A program made the translations under genes and the position numbers. The notes beneath the pieces are model-generated. The model did no database searches, was not told where the DNA came from, and worked only from the letters and a program-made list of their open reading frames with translations. Below are positions 7,018-13,873 of a DNA stretch of 18,970 bases, in pieces. The stretch is taken from assembly GCA_031289165.1 (NCBI GenBank), contig JAITPZ010000210.1, positions 1 to 18,970 on the forward strand, written 5' to 3'. The stretch is from Synergistaceae bacterium. GTDB lineage: Bacteria; Synergistota; Synergistia; Synergistales; Aminobacteriaceae. Position 1 is the stretch's first letter, and every line of letters starts with the position of its first letter.

Positions 7018-9996
7018 ATGAACAGAATCGACAGAACGATAAAAGTGACAATCGACGGAAAGGACGTTTACGGATATCCGGGGCAGAGGGTGCTGGAGCT
7101 GTGCGGCGAGATCGGGATCGAAATACCGACGCTCTGCTACGACCCGCACCTTTCCGTCCACGGCGGATGTTCCGTCTGCCTCGTCGAGATCGAGGGAGCG
7201 CGCGCGCTGATGCGCGCCTGCACCAACACGATCGCCCCCGACATGGTGATTCGCACGAACACGGAGCGCGTGACGGCGGCCCGTCGACTGGCGCTCGAGC
7301 TGATGCTCTCCGACCACGTCGGGGACTGTCGCCCGCCCTGCAATCTGGCCTGCCCCGCTCAGGGGAAGGTCCAGTCCTACATCAACCTGACGGCTCAGGG
7401 AAAGTACCGGGAGGCGATGGACGAACTGCACGACCACGTGACGATGCCCGCCAGCATCGGGCGGGTCTGTCCCGCCCCCTGCCAGACGAAATGCCGCAGG
7501 AACTTTGTGGACGAGACGGTCTCCATCCGGGAGATCAAGCGATTCGTGGCAGACTGGGCGATAGAGCGGGGGGCTCTCGGGGAGATTCCAAAAATCATCG
7601 AGAACGGGAAAAGAATCGCCGTCGTCGGAGGCGGGCCCGCGGGGCTTTCCTTCGCGTACTTCGCGCGACGCATGGGCTACGGCGTCACAATCTGCGAGCG
7701 GGAGCAGCGCCTGGGCGGCATGATGCGCTACGGCATTCCGGACTACCGCCTGCCCCCGTCGGTGATCGACGCGGAGGCGCAGTGGATTCTGGACCACGGG
7801 GTGGAGGTCAGGACAGGCTTTGCGCTGGGCAAAAACGTCAGCCTGGACGAGCTGCGTTCGCGCTACGACGCCGTGGTCCTGGCCATGGGCTGCTGGAAGT
7901 CCTCCTCCATGCGCGTGAAGGGCGAGGATCTGCCGGGCGTCGTGGGCGGCATCGACTTTTTATATACGGTAAACACTCATAACCCGCTGAAAATCGGCAG
8001 CCGCGTCGCCGTGACGGGCGGAGGCAACACCGCCATGGACGCCTGCCGCAGCGCGCGCCGACTGGGGGCGGAGAAGGTGTACGTCGTCTATCGCCGCACG
8101 CGCGAGGAGATGCCCGCCGAGGACGTCGAGATCCGCGAGGCCATGGAGGAGGGCGTGGAGTTCGTCTACCTGGCGGCCCCAAAAGCCATCGAGGGATCGG
8201 GAAAGGTGGAGCGCCTGGTGTGCGAACGCATGAGGCTGGGCGATCCCGACACCTCCGGCCGACGAAGCCCCATCCCGACGGGTGAGGAGTTCACCCTCGA
8301 GGTGGACAGCGTCATCGCCGCGATCGGCCAGGGGGTCGACTTCGCCGACGTGCCCGGTGAACTGCACGACGGAAAACGCATGGAGGTGGACGAGAACTAC
8401 GCCACACCGCTGCCCGGGGTGTTCGTCTGCGGCGATCAGCAAACCGGAGCGAAAATCGCCATCGAGGCCATCGGCAACGGCCACTGGTGCGCGGAATCGG
8501 TGGACCATTATTTCAGGCACGGAACGCCGAAGAAGAAATTCGTCTGCGACGTCACAAACTCCGACCTGGGGCCCGCGGACTTCACCCACGTGGAGAAGGT
8601 CGCCCGGGATCACCCCAGGGAGGAACCGGCGGAGGCGCGCCTGAAAACGCCGGGCGTCGAGTACAATTACGGCCTCACGGAGGAACAGACGGTCTGTGAG
8701 GCCTTCCGCTGCATGGAGTGCGGATGCCCCGACGTACACGAGTGCAGGCTTCGGAAATACGCCATCGACTTCGAGGCGCACCCCGCGTGGGTCGCGGGGG
8801 CTCACGTCCCGAAACAGGAGGTCGTCAATCGCTTCTACGTTCGCAACATGGACAAGTGCATCCTCTGCGGGCGTTGCGTCCGCGTCTGCGACGAGATCGC
8901 CGGAGTCCACGCCATCGATTTCGCCAGGCGCGGCTTCGAGTCGATCATGTCCCCGGAGTTTTACGCGGAGATGGAGAACTCCGGCTGCACGTTCTGCGGC
9001 CTCTGCTCCCAGCTCTGCCCCGTGGGCGCTCTGATGGAGCGCCGGGTGGAGCGCCTGCCGCATCAGGACAAAATGAAGACGACAAAGACCACCTGTCCGC
9101 ACTGCCCTCTCGGCTGCGAGCTGGTGTTGAATATGGACGGCCAGCGTACCCGTGTGGCGCGCGTGACGACGGATATGGACGCCCTGGACACGCCGAACAG
9201 GGGACTGACCTGTCTGCGCGGGCGTTATCATTTTCGGAACGTGAGCAAAGACAGGCTGACGAAACCAGGGATCGGAGCAAAGTCCATCGACTGGACCGAG
9301 GGAATCGAGAAGCTGTCGGAGCTTCTGAGGGGCAGGGTCGCGCTGTTCCTCGGGGCCTCCCTGACGGACCAGGAGATCGCTGCGGTGAAGGCCGCGGCGC
9401 TGCGCGGCGAATGCCCTGTTTCCATCAGGGGTTTTGACGAGGTCGGCGACATCTCCGCGCTGCTGGCGTCCTTCGAGGTCGATACCCCAAAGGGCAGGGT
9501 AAAGCCGGACGTGGCCGGACTGGTCCAAAAGATGTCGCGACTCGCCAGAGTCGTGGAGTTCAAAGACGATGTCGCGCTCGGCGGGACTTCAAAGGAATTA
9601 AAGAACCTTTATGCTCTGGGCGCGAACGCGCGAGGGATTCGGGACTCCGGGCTTCTCGATCAGGCGAGCCCGGCAACGACGGCGGTGCAAAATGGCGCCG
9701 TCGACACGGCGATATTCGTCGACTGCAAACCCGCGGATTTCGGGCTCGCGGACCTCAGGGGAGTGAGAAAAGCACTGCTCGCCGCCAGCGTCTGCGAGGG
9801 CGATTTCGACCTGAGCCTGCCGATCACCGACTGGACGGAACGCGAGGGAACCTGCACCACCGCGTTCAGCGGCACGAAGCTCGCGGTCCGCATGGGCCCG
9901 ATTCCACCGGAGGGAGCGAGAAGTCTGCGCTGGATTTTTGCGGAAGCCCTGCGCCGGCTCGGTACGGAAATCGCCTCCGCGGAAATGGCGAGCTGA
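7018..9996 (+). CDS. Fusion subunit: NuoG-type [2Fe-2S] head, GltD/NfnB-like FAD-NADPH module, ferredoxin and molybdopterin-family [4Fe-4S] tail
   Basis: A 992-residue multidomain redox protein. Residues 1-80 are a NuoG-type [2Fe-2S] domain (Cys40, Cys51, Cys54, Cys68). An H100-C104-C108-C112 motif merges into a GltD-type iron-sulfur helical domain (second set Cys151, Cys155, Cys159). Residues 198-500 form the glutamate-synthase-small-subunit/NfnB oxidoreductase: FAD site VVGGGPAGL (202-210), NAD(P)H site VTGGGNTAMD (332-341), and GVFVCGDQQTGAKIAIEAIG (467-486). Then come a Cys-rich linker (560-576), two [4Fe-4S] clusters (Cys614/617/620/624 and Cys657/660/663/667), a molybdopterin-oxidoreductase-type [4Fe-4S] site (Cys693/696/700/732) and a degenerate about 250-residue tail that keeps an EREGT motif (941-945). 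Start ATG 7018 has GAGGAG nine bases upstream. The set matches the Stn-type transhydrogenase (StnA position); NADPH and ferredoxin as partners are inferred. Confidence 0.9.
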   Translation: MNRIDRTIKVTIDGKDVYGYPGQRVLELCGEIGIEIPTLCYDPHLSVHGGCSVCLVEIEGARALMRACTNTIAPDMVIRTNTERVTAARRLALELMLSDHVGDCRPPCNLACPAQGKVQSYINLTAQGKYREAMDELHDHVTMPASIGRVCPAPCQTKCRRNFVDETVSIREIKRFVADWAIERGALGEIPKIIENGKRIAVVGGGPAGLSFAYFARRMGYGVTICEREQRLGGMMRYGIPDYRLPPSVIDAEAQWILDHGVEVRTGFALGKNVSLDELRSRYDAVVLAMGCWKSSSMRVKGEDLPGVVGGIDFLYTVNTHNPLKIGSRVAVTGGGNTAMDACRSARRLGAEKVYVVYRRTREEMPAEDVEIREAMEEGVEFVYLAAPKAIEGSGKVERLVCERMRLGDPDTSGRRSPIPTGEEFTLEVDSVIAAIGQGVDFADVPGELHDGKRMEVDENYATPLPGVFVCGDQQTGAKIAIEAIGNGHWCAESVDHYFRHGTPKKKFVCDVTNSDLGPADFTHVEKVARDHPREEPAEARLKTPGVEYNYGLTEEQTVCEAFRCMECGCPDVHECRLRKYAIDFEAHPAWVAGAHVPKQEVVNRFYVRNMDKCILCGRCVRVCDEIAGVHAIDFARRGFESIMSPEFYAEMENSGCTFCGLCSQLCPVGALMERRVERLPHQDKMKTTKTTCPHCPLGCELVLNMDGQRTRVARVTTDMDALDTPNRGLTCLRGRYHFRNVSKDRLTKPGIGAKSIDWTEGIEKLSELLRGRVALFLGASLTDQEIAAVKAAALRGECPVSIRGFDEVGDISALLASFEVDTPKGRVKPDVAGLVQKMSRLARVVEFKDDVALGGTSKELKNLYALGANARGIRDSGLLDQASPATTAVQNGAVDTAIFVDCKPADFGLADLRGVRKALLAASVCEGDFDLSLPITDWTEREGTCTTAFSGTKLAVRMGPIPPEGARSLRWIFAEALRRLGTEIASAEMAS

Positions 9997-10015
9997 GAAC
10001 GTCGATAATTTGAAT

Positions 10016-10057
10016 AAGCGAAACCCCCTGTCCTTTTTTGAACGGGGGGCTTTGCTT
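10016..10057. terminator. Hairpin terminator between convergent genes
   Basis: A 13-base stem (10016-10028 with 10045-10057, one G-T and one A-C mispair) closes a 16-base loop containing TTTTTT. It lies in the 82 bases between the 3' ends of the oxidoreductase operon and the ion-channel gene. The downstream tract on the plus strand is only moderately T-rich, so efficiency is uncertain. Its position suggests it ends transcription from the plus strand and possibly both. Confidence 0.65.
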
Positions 10058-10078
10058 TGGTTTCCGTCTTTCCGGTTC

Positions 10079-11137
10079 TCAGTTTTTGACGATGCAAACC
10101 GCCTTCATCGGGAGAGAAATCTTCACGCTTTCGTCGGGGTTAACCCGGGAACGCCACAGTCCCACGGGGGCTTCCGGAGCGTCCTCGGGCGGCATGATGA
10201 TCCCGACGGGCAGGGCATGCTCTCCCCGAAAATGCTCGAAAAGCTCACCCACGCTTTTCCCCTCGAACTCGCGGGACACGTCGAACGCCGCGAAGTGGTG
10301 TCCCTCGTCGGACGCGCAGAGGATATCCTTCATGAAAACGGAAATTCCCGCGTAGGCGGCGCAGGTCGCCGTCACTTCGGCGACCAGGCTGTCACAGTAG
10401 ATGATGTCGTCCACTTTGGCCAGCCGGGCATAACGCTCGTTCTCGGGGTTGATGAGTTCGATGATGGAGTAAATGCCGGGGTTGGCCGCCTCGACGGCCA
10501 GCGCTACCAGAATGGTCTTCGCGTCGACGTCGCCGTTGACGCCGGGCGAGCGATCCGCCAGGATGATGGCCGTTCCGGCATCCGCAATACCTGAACGCTG
10601 AAGGACGTCCTCGTCCGTCGGGGAGCCCGCTATAAAAAATACGTCGCCGACAGGCAGCGAAGGCGGTCTCTCGGAAGCGATGATCGAGATCTGCCTGTTC
10701 TCCGCCGTCAACTCCCTCAAAATAAGTCGTCCGCGTTCGTTCCAGCCGCAGATCACGGTATGTCCGGCGTATTTACATCTGCTCATCCCCATCATCTCCT
10801 TCAGTTTGCTTGTCATCACGCGCTGCACGATCTCCGAGAGAAGGACTCCCAAAAGCGCGACTCCCACGATGGAAAGCACGAAAACGATCATCCTGCCCAT
10901 GATCGTTTTTGGGTTCGTCGCGAATTCACCCTGCCCGATAAGCGTAAAGAGAACGGTCCAGACCGCCTCGTGGTAGGGTCCCTGAAAATTCATCTCCTGA
11001 TACCAGACGAGCCAGGCGGAGCCGAACAGCAAAACTCCAAAGCCCAGCAAAAAAGCGACCAGATGTTTCCTGAACTTTTTCGCGAGCGTTCTGCCGCGCC
11101 GGACGCCTTTGACGACCTTCACAAAGCGTGCGCTCAT
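10079..11137 (-). CDS. MthK-like two-TM ion channel subunit with RCK (TrkA-N/TrkA-C) domains and atypical filter
   Basis: A 352-residue membrane protein in the K+ channel/RCK family. From the chosen start: basic N-terminus, TM1 (about 26-44), pore helix and filter (about 56-71), TM2 (about 80-105), RCK_N domain beginning GHTVICGWNERGR (125-137; MthK has a matching CGW segment), and a C-terminal TrkA-C-like part. The filter reads TLIGQGEF where K+ channels have TVGYGD, so the Tyr is replaced by Gln and the preceding Thr by Leu; selectivity is therefore doubtful. The frame opens at 11200, but a minus-strand terminator ends at 11209, so the internal ATG at 11137 is preferred; neither start has a well-spaced Shine-Dalgarno. 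It is monocistronic and convergent with the oxidoreductase operon. It probably gates on cytosolic ligand or ion binding, by family analogy. Confidence 0.87.
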   Translation of the reverse strand: MSARFVKVVKGVRRGRTLAKKFRKHLVAFLLGFGVLLFGSAWLVWYQEMNFQGPYHEAVWTVLFTLIGQGEFATNPKTIMGRMIVFVLSIVGVALLGVLLSEIVQRVMTSKLKEMMGMSRCKYAGHTVICGWNERGRLILRELTAENRQISIIASERPPSLPVGDVFFIAGSPTDEDVLQRSGIADAGTAIILADRSPGVNGDVDAKTILVALAVEAANPGIYSIIELINPENERYARLAKVDDIIYCDSLVAEVTATCAAYAGISVFMKDILCASDEGHHFAAFDVSREFEGKSVGELFEHFRGEHALPVGIIMPPEDAPEAPVGLWRSRVNPDESVKISLPMKAVCIVKN

Positions 11138-11208
11138 GCTCCGCGCCCCAACACAGTAAAATCCAAAATCGTGGGCTTCATCTGTCGCATCGCCCCCCAT
11201 TCTCCATT

Positions 11209-11236
11209 AAAAAATGCCGCGGACTTTGCGCGGCAT
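11209..11236 (-). terminator. Rho-independent terminator after the secreted-protein gene
   Basis: On the minus strand, a perfect 8-base stem (11229-11236 with 11214-11221, sequence ATGCCGCG/CGCGGCAT) with a 7-base loop is followed by a run of T residues (A run at 11209-11214 on the plus strand). It lies 46 bases after the stop of the 11282-11797 gene and would end its transcript before the ion-channel gene. Confidence 0.85.
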
Positions 11237-11281
11237 CGAGATCACTGCACATTGAGGCTCACACGGGCAGCCATGCCGCCG

Positions 11282-11797
11282 TTACTGAACCGCCACCAGT
11301 TTCATGCCCCGGTCGAAGTACAGCGTCGATATCCTTCTTCTGCCGTTCATCAAAAAGAACGTGTACGCCGAATCGAGAACAGCCGACGAATACCTTCCCC
11401 GCACCACCCAATATCCCGCATGGTCGACGACCGCGCAGATCTGATCCAGTTTCGTCCCCACCATGCCCTGATCGATGATCGGGTTCAGGGGTTCTCCCGC
11501 CTGAACGACGCGACCCTCCTGAGGGGCTCCCGCACCCGCCGCCGAGCCTCCTGAATCTCCCGGCAACGTGCCCGCCGGAAAACCCGTAAGGGTCTGCGGG
11601 GTCTTTCTTGGACTGGCAATGGCCCGCAGATCAGCTCCACGCCCCGTTCCGGTGTTGCCTCCCCCCAAATTCGCCGCCGCCTGGTTCTGGGTCGCGTTTC
11701 TCTCCGCGGTTCGAGACAAAGCGCCCCCCTCCGCGGCCAGGGCTCCGGCAGCAAAAACGGCAACCAACACAAATGCACATAACACCTTCTTAAGCAA
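11282..11797 (-). CDS. Secreted protein of unknown function
   Basis: Not recognised. The product has a clear signal peptide: a Lys-Lys start, hydrophobic core VLCAFVLVAVFAAG and a likely cleavage after ALAA near residue 20. A low-complexity, Gly/Ala/Asn-rich middle follows, probably flexible. The last 65 residues are more ordered, with a YWVVRGRYSS segment, SAYTFFLMNGRRR and a C-terminal strand-like YFDRGMKLVAVQ, which may be a small beta-rich domain. The frame allows a GTG at 11806, but that codon abuts the Shine-Dalgarno; TTG at 11797 sits 6 bases after a perfect AGGAGGTG (11804-11811), so it is chosen, giving 171 residues. It is monocistronic, with its own candidate promoter upstream and a strong terminator downstream. 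Confidence 0.75.
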   Translation of the reverse strand: MLKKVLCAFVLVAVFAAGALAAEGGALSRTAERNATQNQAAANLGGGNTGTGRGADLRAIASPRKTPQTLTGFPAGTLPGDSGGSAAGAGAPQEGRVVQAGEPLNPIIDQGMVGTKLDQICAVVDHAGYWVVRGRYSSAVLDSAYTFFLMNGRRRISTLYFDRGMKLVAVQ

Positions 11798-11826
11798 CTT
11801 CCCCACCTCCTCCGAAACTCAACTGT

Positions 11827-11855
11827 ATTTTACACGACATCATCGTGTCGTTCAT
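11827..11855 (-). promoter_or_regulatory. Candidate promoter with palindrome between -35 and -10
   Basis: On the minus strand TAAAAT (11827-11832, 5/6 match) could be the -10 of the secreted-protein gene, about 30 bases upstream of its start. The -35 is weak (ATGAAC, 17 bases upstream). The spacer holds a near-perfect palindrome, ACACGA-CATCA-TCGTGT on the plus strand (11832-11848), in the position expected for a repressor or activator site. Confidence 0.45.
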
Positions 11856-11870
11856 TCATTCATTCATTCA
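11851..11870. repeat. Tetranucleotide repeat (TTCA) x5
   Basis: Five exact tandem copies of TTCA, continuing with TTT, in the 169-base gap between rpoD and the secreted-protein gene. It overlaps the far end of the candidate promoter of the latter. Slippage could alter copy number and promoter geometry; this is inference. Confidence 0.8.
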
Positions 11871-11900
11871 TTTAAATGAGTATCTCCAATTCGAGGGCTT

Positions 11901-11933
11901 CGCGCGACAAGGCGCCGCGCGCCTCTCGAGAGG
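11901..11933. repeat. Paired hairpins downstream of rpoD
   Basis: A CGCGCG/CGCGCG stem (11901-11906 with 11916-11921) lies directly beside a perfect 12-base palindrome CCTCTCGAGAGG (11922-11933), 33 to 66 bases past the rpoD stop. No T-run follows on the minus strand, so it is not a classical terminator; it could stabilise the rpoD mRNA 3' end or assist factor-dependent termination. Confidence 0.4.
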
Positions 11934-11966
11934 TCAGGCACGGATATTTCGGCCTGGCCCATCTCC

Positions 11967-13106
11967 TCAGTCGAGAAAATCCTTGAGTTTCCTGCTGCGG
12001 CTGGGGTGGCGGAGTTTGCGCAGCGCCTTCGCCTCGATCTGCCGGATGCGCTCGCGGGTGACGCCAAACTTACGGCCCACCTCCTCCAGCGTGTAGGAAT
12101 GTCCGTCCTCCAGGCCGAAGCGATAGTGCAGCACCTCCCGCTCACGGATAGAGAGGGCTCCCAGCATATCCTCGATCTGCTCGTGCAGCAGATGGCCGGC
12201 CGCGGCCTCGTCGGGGCTGGGAAGGTCCCGGTCCTCTATGAAATCCCCAAGCTGGCTGTCCTCTTCCTCGCCGATCGGGGTTTCCAGAGAGACGGGCAAC
12301 TGCGCGATTCTGCGAATTTCCTCCACCCTCGAGGGGTCTATTTCCATCTCCGAGGAAATTTCCTCGTCCGTGGGCTCACGCCCCAGACGCTGAACGAGCT
12401 GCCTCGATATGCGCACCATCTTGTTGATCGTCTCGACCATATGAACGGGGACGCGAATCGTGCGCGCCTGGTCCGCGATGGCGCGCGTGATGGCCTGGCG
12501 TATCCACCAGGTCGCGTACGTGCTGAACTTGAAGCCCTTCCGGTAGTCGAACTTCTCGACGGCGCGGATGAGTCCGAGATTGCCCTCCTGGATCAGGTCC
12601 AGAAAGAGCATCCCCCTGCCGATATACTTTTTCGCGATGCTGACCACGAGGCGCAGGTTCGCGTCGATCAGCTTCTGCTTGGCCTGCGCGTTGCCCTCTT
12701 CCATCTGCTTCGCCAGCGTGACCTCTTCTTCAGCGGTCAGCAGGGCCACCTTTCCGATCTCACGCAGATACATGCGCACCGGATCCGTGAGGGGAATATC
12801 GTCCAACTTACCCATATCGGCGTCGAATGAGGGCAGCAGTTCCTCCCCCATCGAGACCGTGGCCTGAATTTTATTTCTGTTTTCTTCCTCTATGACCTCG
12901 ATACCCAACTCCTGAAGGTTGTTCAGGATGTTGTCGAGCATGTCGGAGTTCCACGTATCCACCGGAATATGCCGTTCAATGTCCTGATGGGTGACGAATC
13001 CCCGTCCCTGCCCTTCATGAACGAGGTTACGCACCTTTCCCAGGTACTCGACCGCCTCGGTTTTGGAAGTATCCGTCCTCACTGCGCCCGCATTTTGTTC
13101 CTGCAC
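11967..13106 (-). CDS. rpoD: Primary RNA polymerase sigma factor RpoD (sigma-70/SigA)
   Basis: Housekeeping sigma factor, 379 residues, the compact form seen in Gram-positives and related phyla (no long insert after region 1). Region 1.1 is at about 15-75, region 1.2 contains DPVRMYLREIGKV (108-120), region 2 runs from NLRLVVSIAKKYIGRGM (150-166) through the -10-melting segment FKFSTYATWWIRQAITRAIA (192-211), region 3 covers about 225-300, and region 4 ends with the -35-binding helix GVTRERIRQIEAKALRKLRH (348-367). The GTG start at 13106 is supported by GGAGGAG (13114-13120) 8 bases upstream. It follows an unknown gene by 48 bases, with its own extended -10 promoter in that gap. No dnaG is next to it, unlike many genomes. 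Confidence 0.98.
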   Translation of the reverse strand: MQEQNAGAVRTDTSKTEAVEYLGKVRNLVHEGQGRGFVTHQDIERHIPVDTWNSDMLDNILNNLQELGIEVIEEENRNKIQATVSMGEELLPSFDADMGKLDDIPLTDPVRMYLREIGKVALLTAEEEVTLAKQMEEGNAQAKQKLIDANLRLVVSIAKKYIGRGMLFLDLIQEGNLGLIRAVEKFDYRKGFKFSTYATWWIRQAITRAIADQARTIRVPVHMVETINKMVRISRQLVQRLGREPTDEEISSEMEIDPSRVEEIRRIAQLPVSLETPIGEEEDSQLGDFIEDRDLPSPDEAAAGHLLHEQIEDMLGALSIREREVLHYRFGLEDGHSYTLEEVGRKFGVTRERIRQIEAKALRKLRHPSRSRKLKDFLD

Positions 13107-13144
13107 GGCTGTATCTCCTCCATCATCTGTTTTATAAAAGCGGG

Positions 13145-13153
13145 ATTATATCA
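13145..13153 (-). promoter_or_regulatory. Extended -10 promoter for rpoD
   Basis: The minus strand reads TGATATAAT (13153 to 13145), a perfect extended -10 (TGnTATAAT). Transcription would start near 13138 and give a leader of about 32 bases before the rpoD start. There is no clear -35, which is typical of extended -10 promoters. The element lies immediately after the stop codon of the upstream gene. Confidence 0.6.
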
Positions 13154-13154
13154 C

Positions 13155-13820
13155 TTACAGCTTTAAATTCATACCCATAAAGGGAGGAAAAGGCATCTCC
13201 GGCGACGGCCCCACCATTCGACGAGTCTCGGAAAACTCCATCTCGTAAAGCAGCCGGCTGATCTGAAGCTGGAGAGGATCATCCGTCTCATAGGCCATAT
13301 GAAAGCGTCTGTAACCAAATTTTTCGGCAAAATACACAATATCTGATCGATTGCCGACGTCATTCTCGGAAAGCATCAGCTCGAAATCCGTCAGAAATTC
13401 TTCTTCATTGAACAAAATGGCGTCGCTGATCAGAACGATGACCTTGATGTTCTCCAGCAAAAACGTCCTGTTCCAGAGAGAGCAAAACGCGATGCCCGCC
13501 CTCACCGGGCTCTCTTCGGTCAGTTTATGGCAGAGCAGATCTTCCATTTTTTCGGAATACCCCAGAAGCATCATAAAACCCAGACTGACGGAACCCGCTC
13601 TCTCTCCCCCGTAGAGGTTGTCGCGCATCAGGCTGCCCACACTGCCGCCCAGCATCGAGGTCATGAAAAAAAACTCGCTCTCCATGCCCAGACACAATTC
13701 GGCGATCTTTTTAAGCTGAAGACCGTACAGTAAATTTATCGAAATCGGCTTATAATCCACCCCAAACGGAAACCACGAAGCAACCTCCAGATCCAGGTCG
13801 GAACTCCAATAACGCAGCAA
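13155..13820 (-). CDS. Hypothetical protein, 221 residues
   Basis: Not recognised. A soluble-looking protein with no signal peptide and no obvious membrane segment. It has two hydrophobic stretches that look like buried strands (ENIKVIVLISDAILF, about 123-137) and a distinct Pro/Met-rich C-terminus (PSPEMPFPPFMGMNLKL). The first 100 residues are aromatic-rich with SMLGGSVGSLMRDNLYGG at about 55-72. The base composition is visibly more AT-rich than the neighbouring genes. TTG at 13820 is the only useful start; GAGGGA lies about 6 bases upstream. It sits 53 bases after cheV and 48 before rpoD on the same strand, so it is probably cotranscribed with cheV. A role in signalling is possible only by position. 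Confidence 0.75.
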   Translation of the reverse strand: MLRYWSSDLDLEVASWFPFGVDYKPISINLLYGLQLKKIAELCLGMESEFFFMTSMLGGSVGSLMRDNLYGGERAGSVSLGFMMLLGYSEKMEDLLCHKLTEESPVRAGIAFCSLWNRTFLLENIKVIVLISDAILFNEEEFLTDFELMLSENDVGNRSDIVYFAEKFGYRRFHMAYETDDPLQLQISRLLYEMEFSETRRMVGPSPEMPFPPFMGMNLKL

Positions 13821-13873
13821 AAAAATCCCTCATTGCCTTGAATTCATAATTTTATGCCTTCGCGCTCCCCGGG

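Noticed and set aside
7960..9528. 522-codon minus-strand open frame opposite the fusion subunit
   Set aside because: Antisense shadow with no recognisable domain and no ribosome binding site logic.
4535..9996. NAD(P)-dependent [FeFe] hydrogenase or formate dehydrogenase operon
   Set aside because: No H-cluster cysteine motifs and no full molybdopterin domain with a catalytic Cys or selenocysteine; only diaphorase-like subunits and a GltD module are present.
4535..9996. Respiratory complex I (Nuo) operon
   Set aside because: Only E, F and a partial G-like part are present, with no membrane subunits or quinone-module genes.
11967..13106. Alternative sigma factor (stress or stationary phase)
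   Set aside because: Regions 1.1, 1.2, 2, 3 and 4 are all present with primary-sigma motifs, so RpoD fits better.
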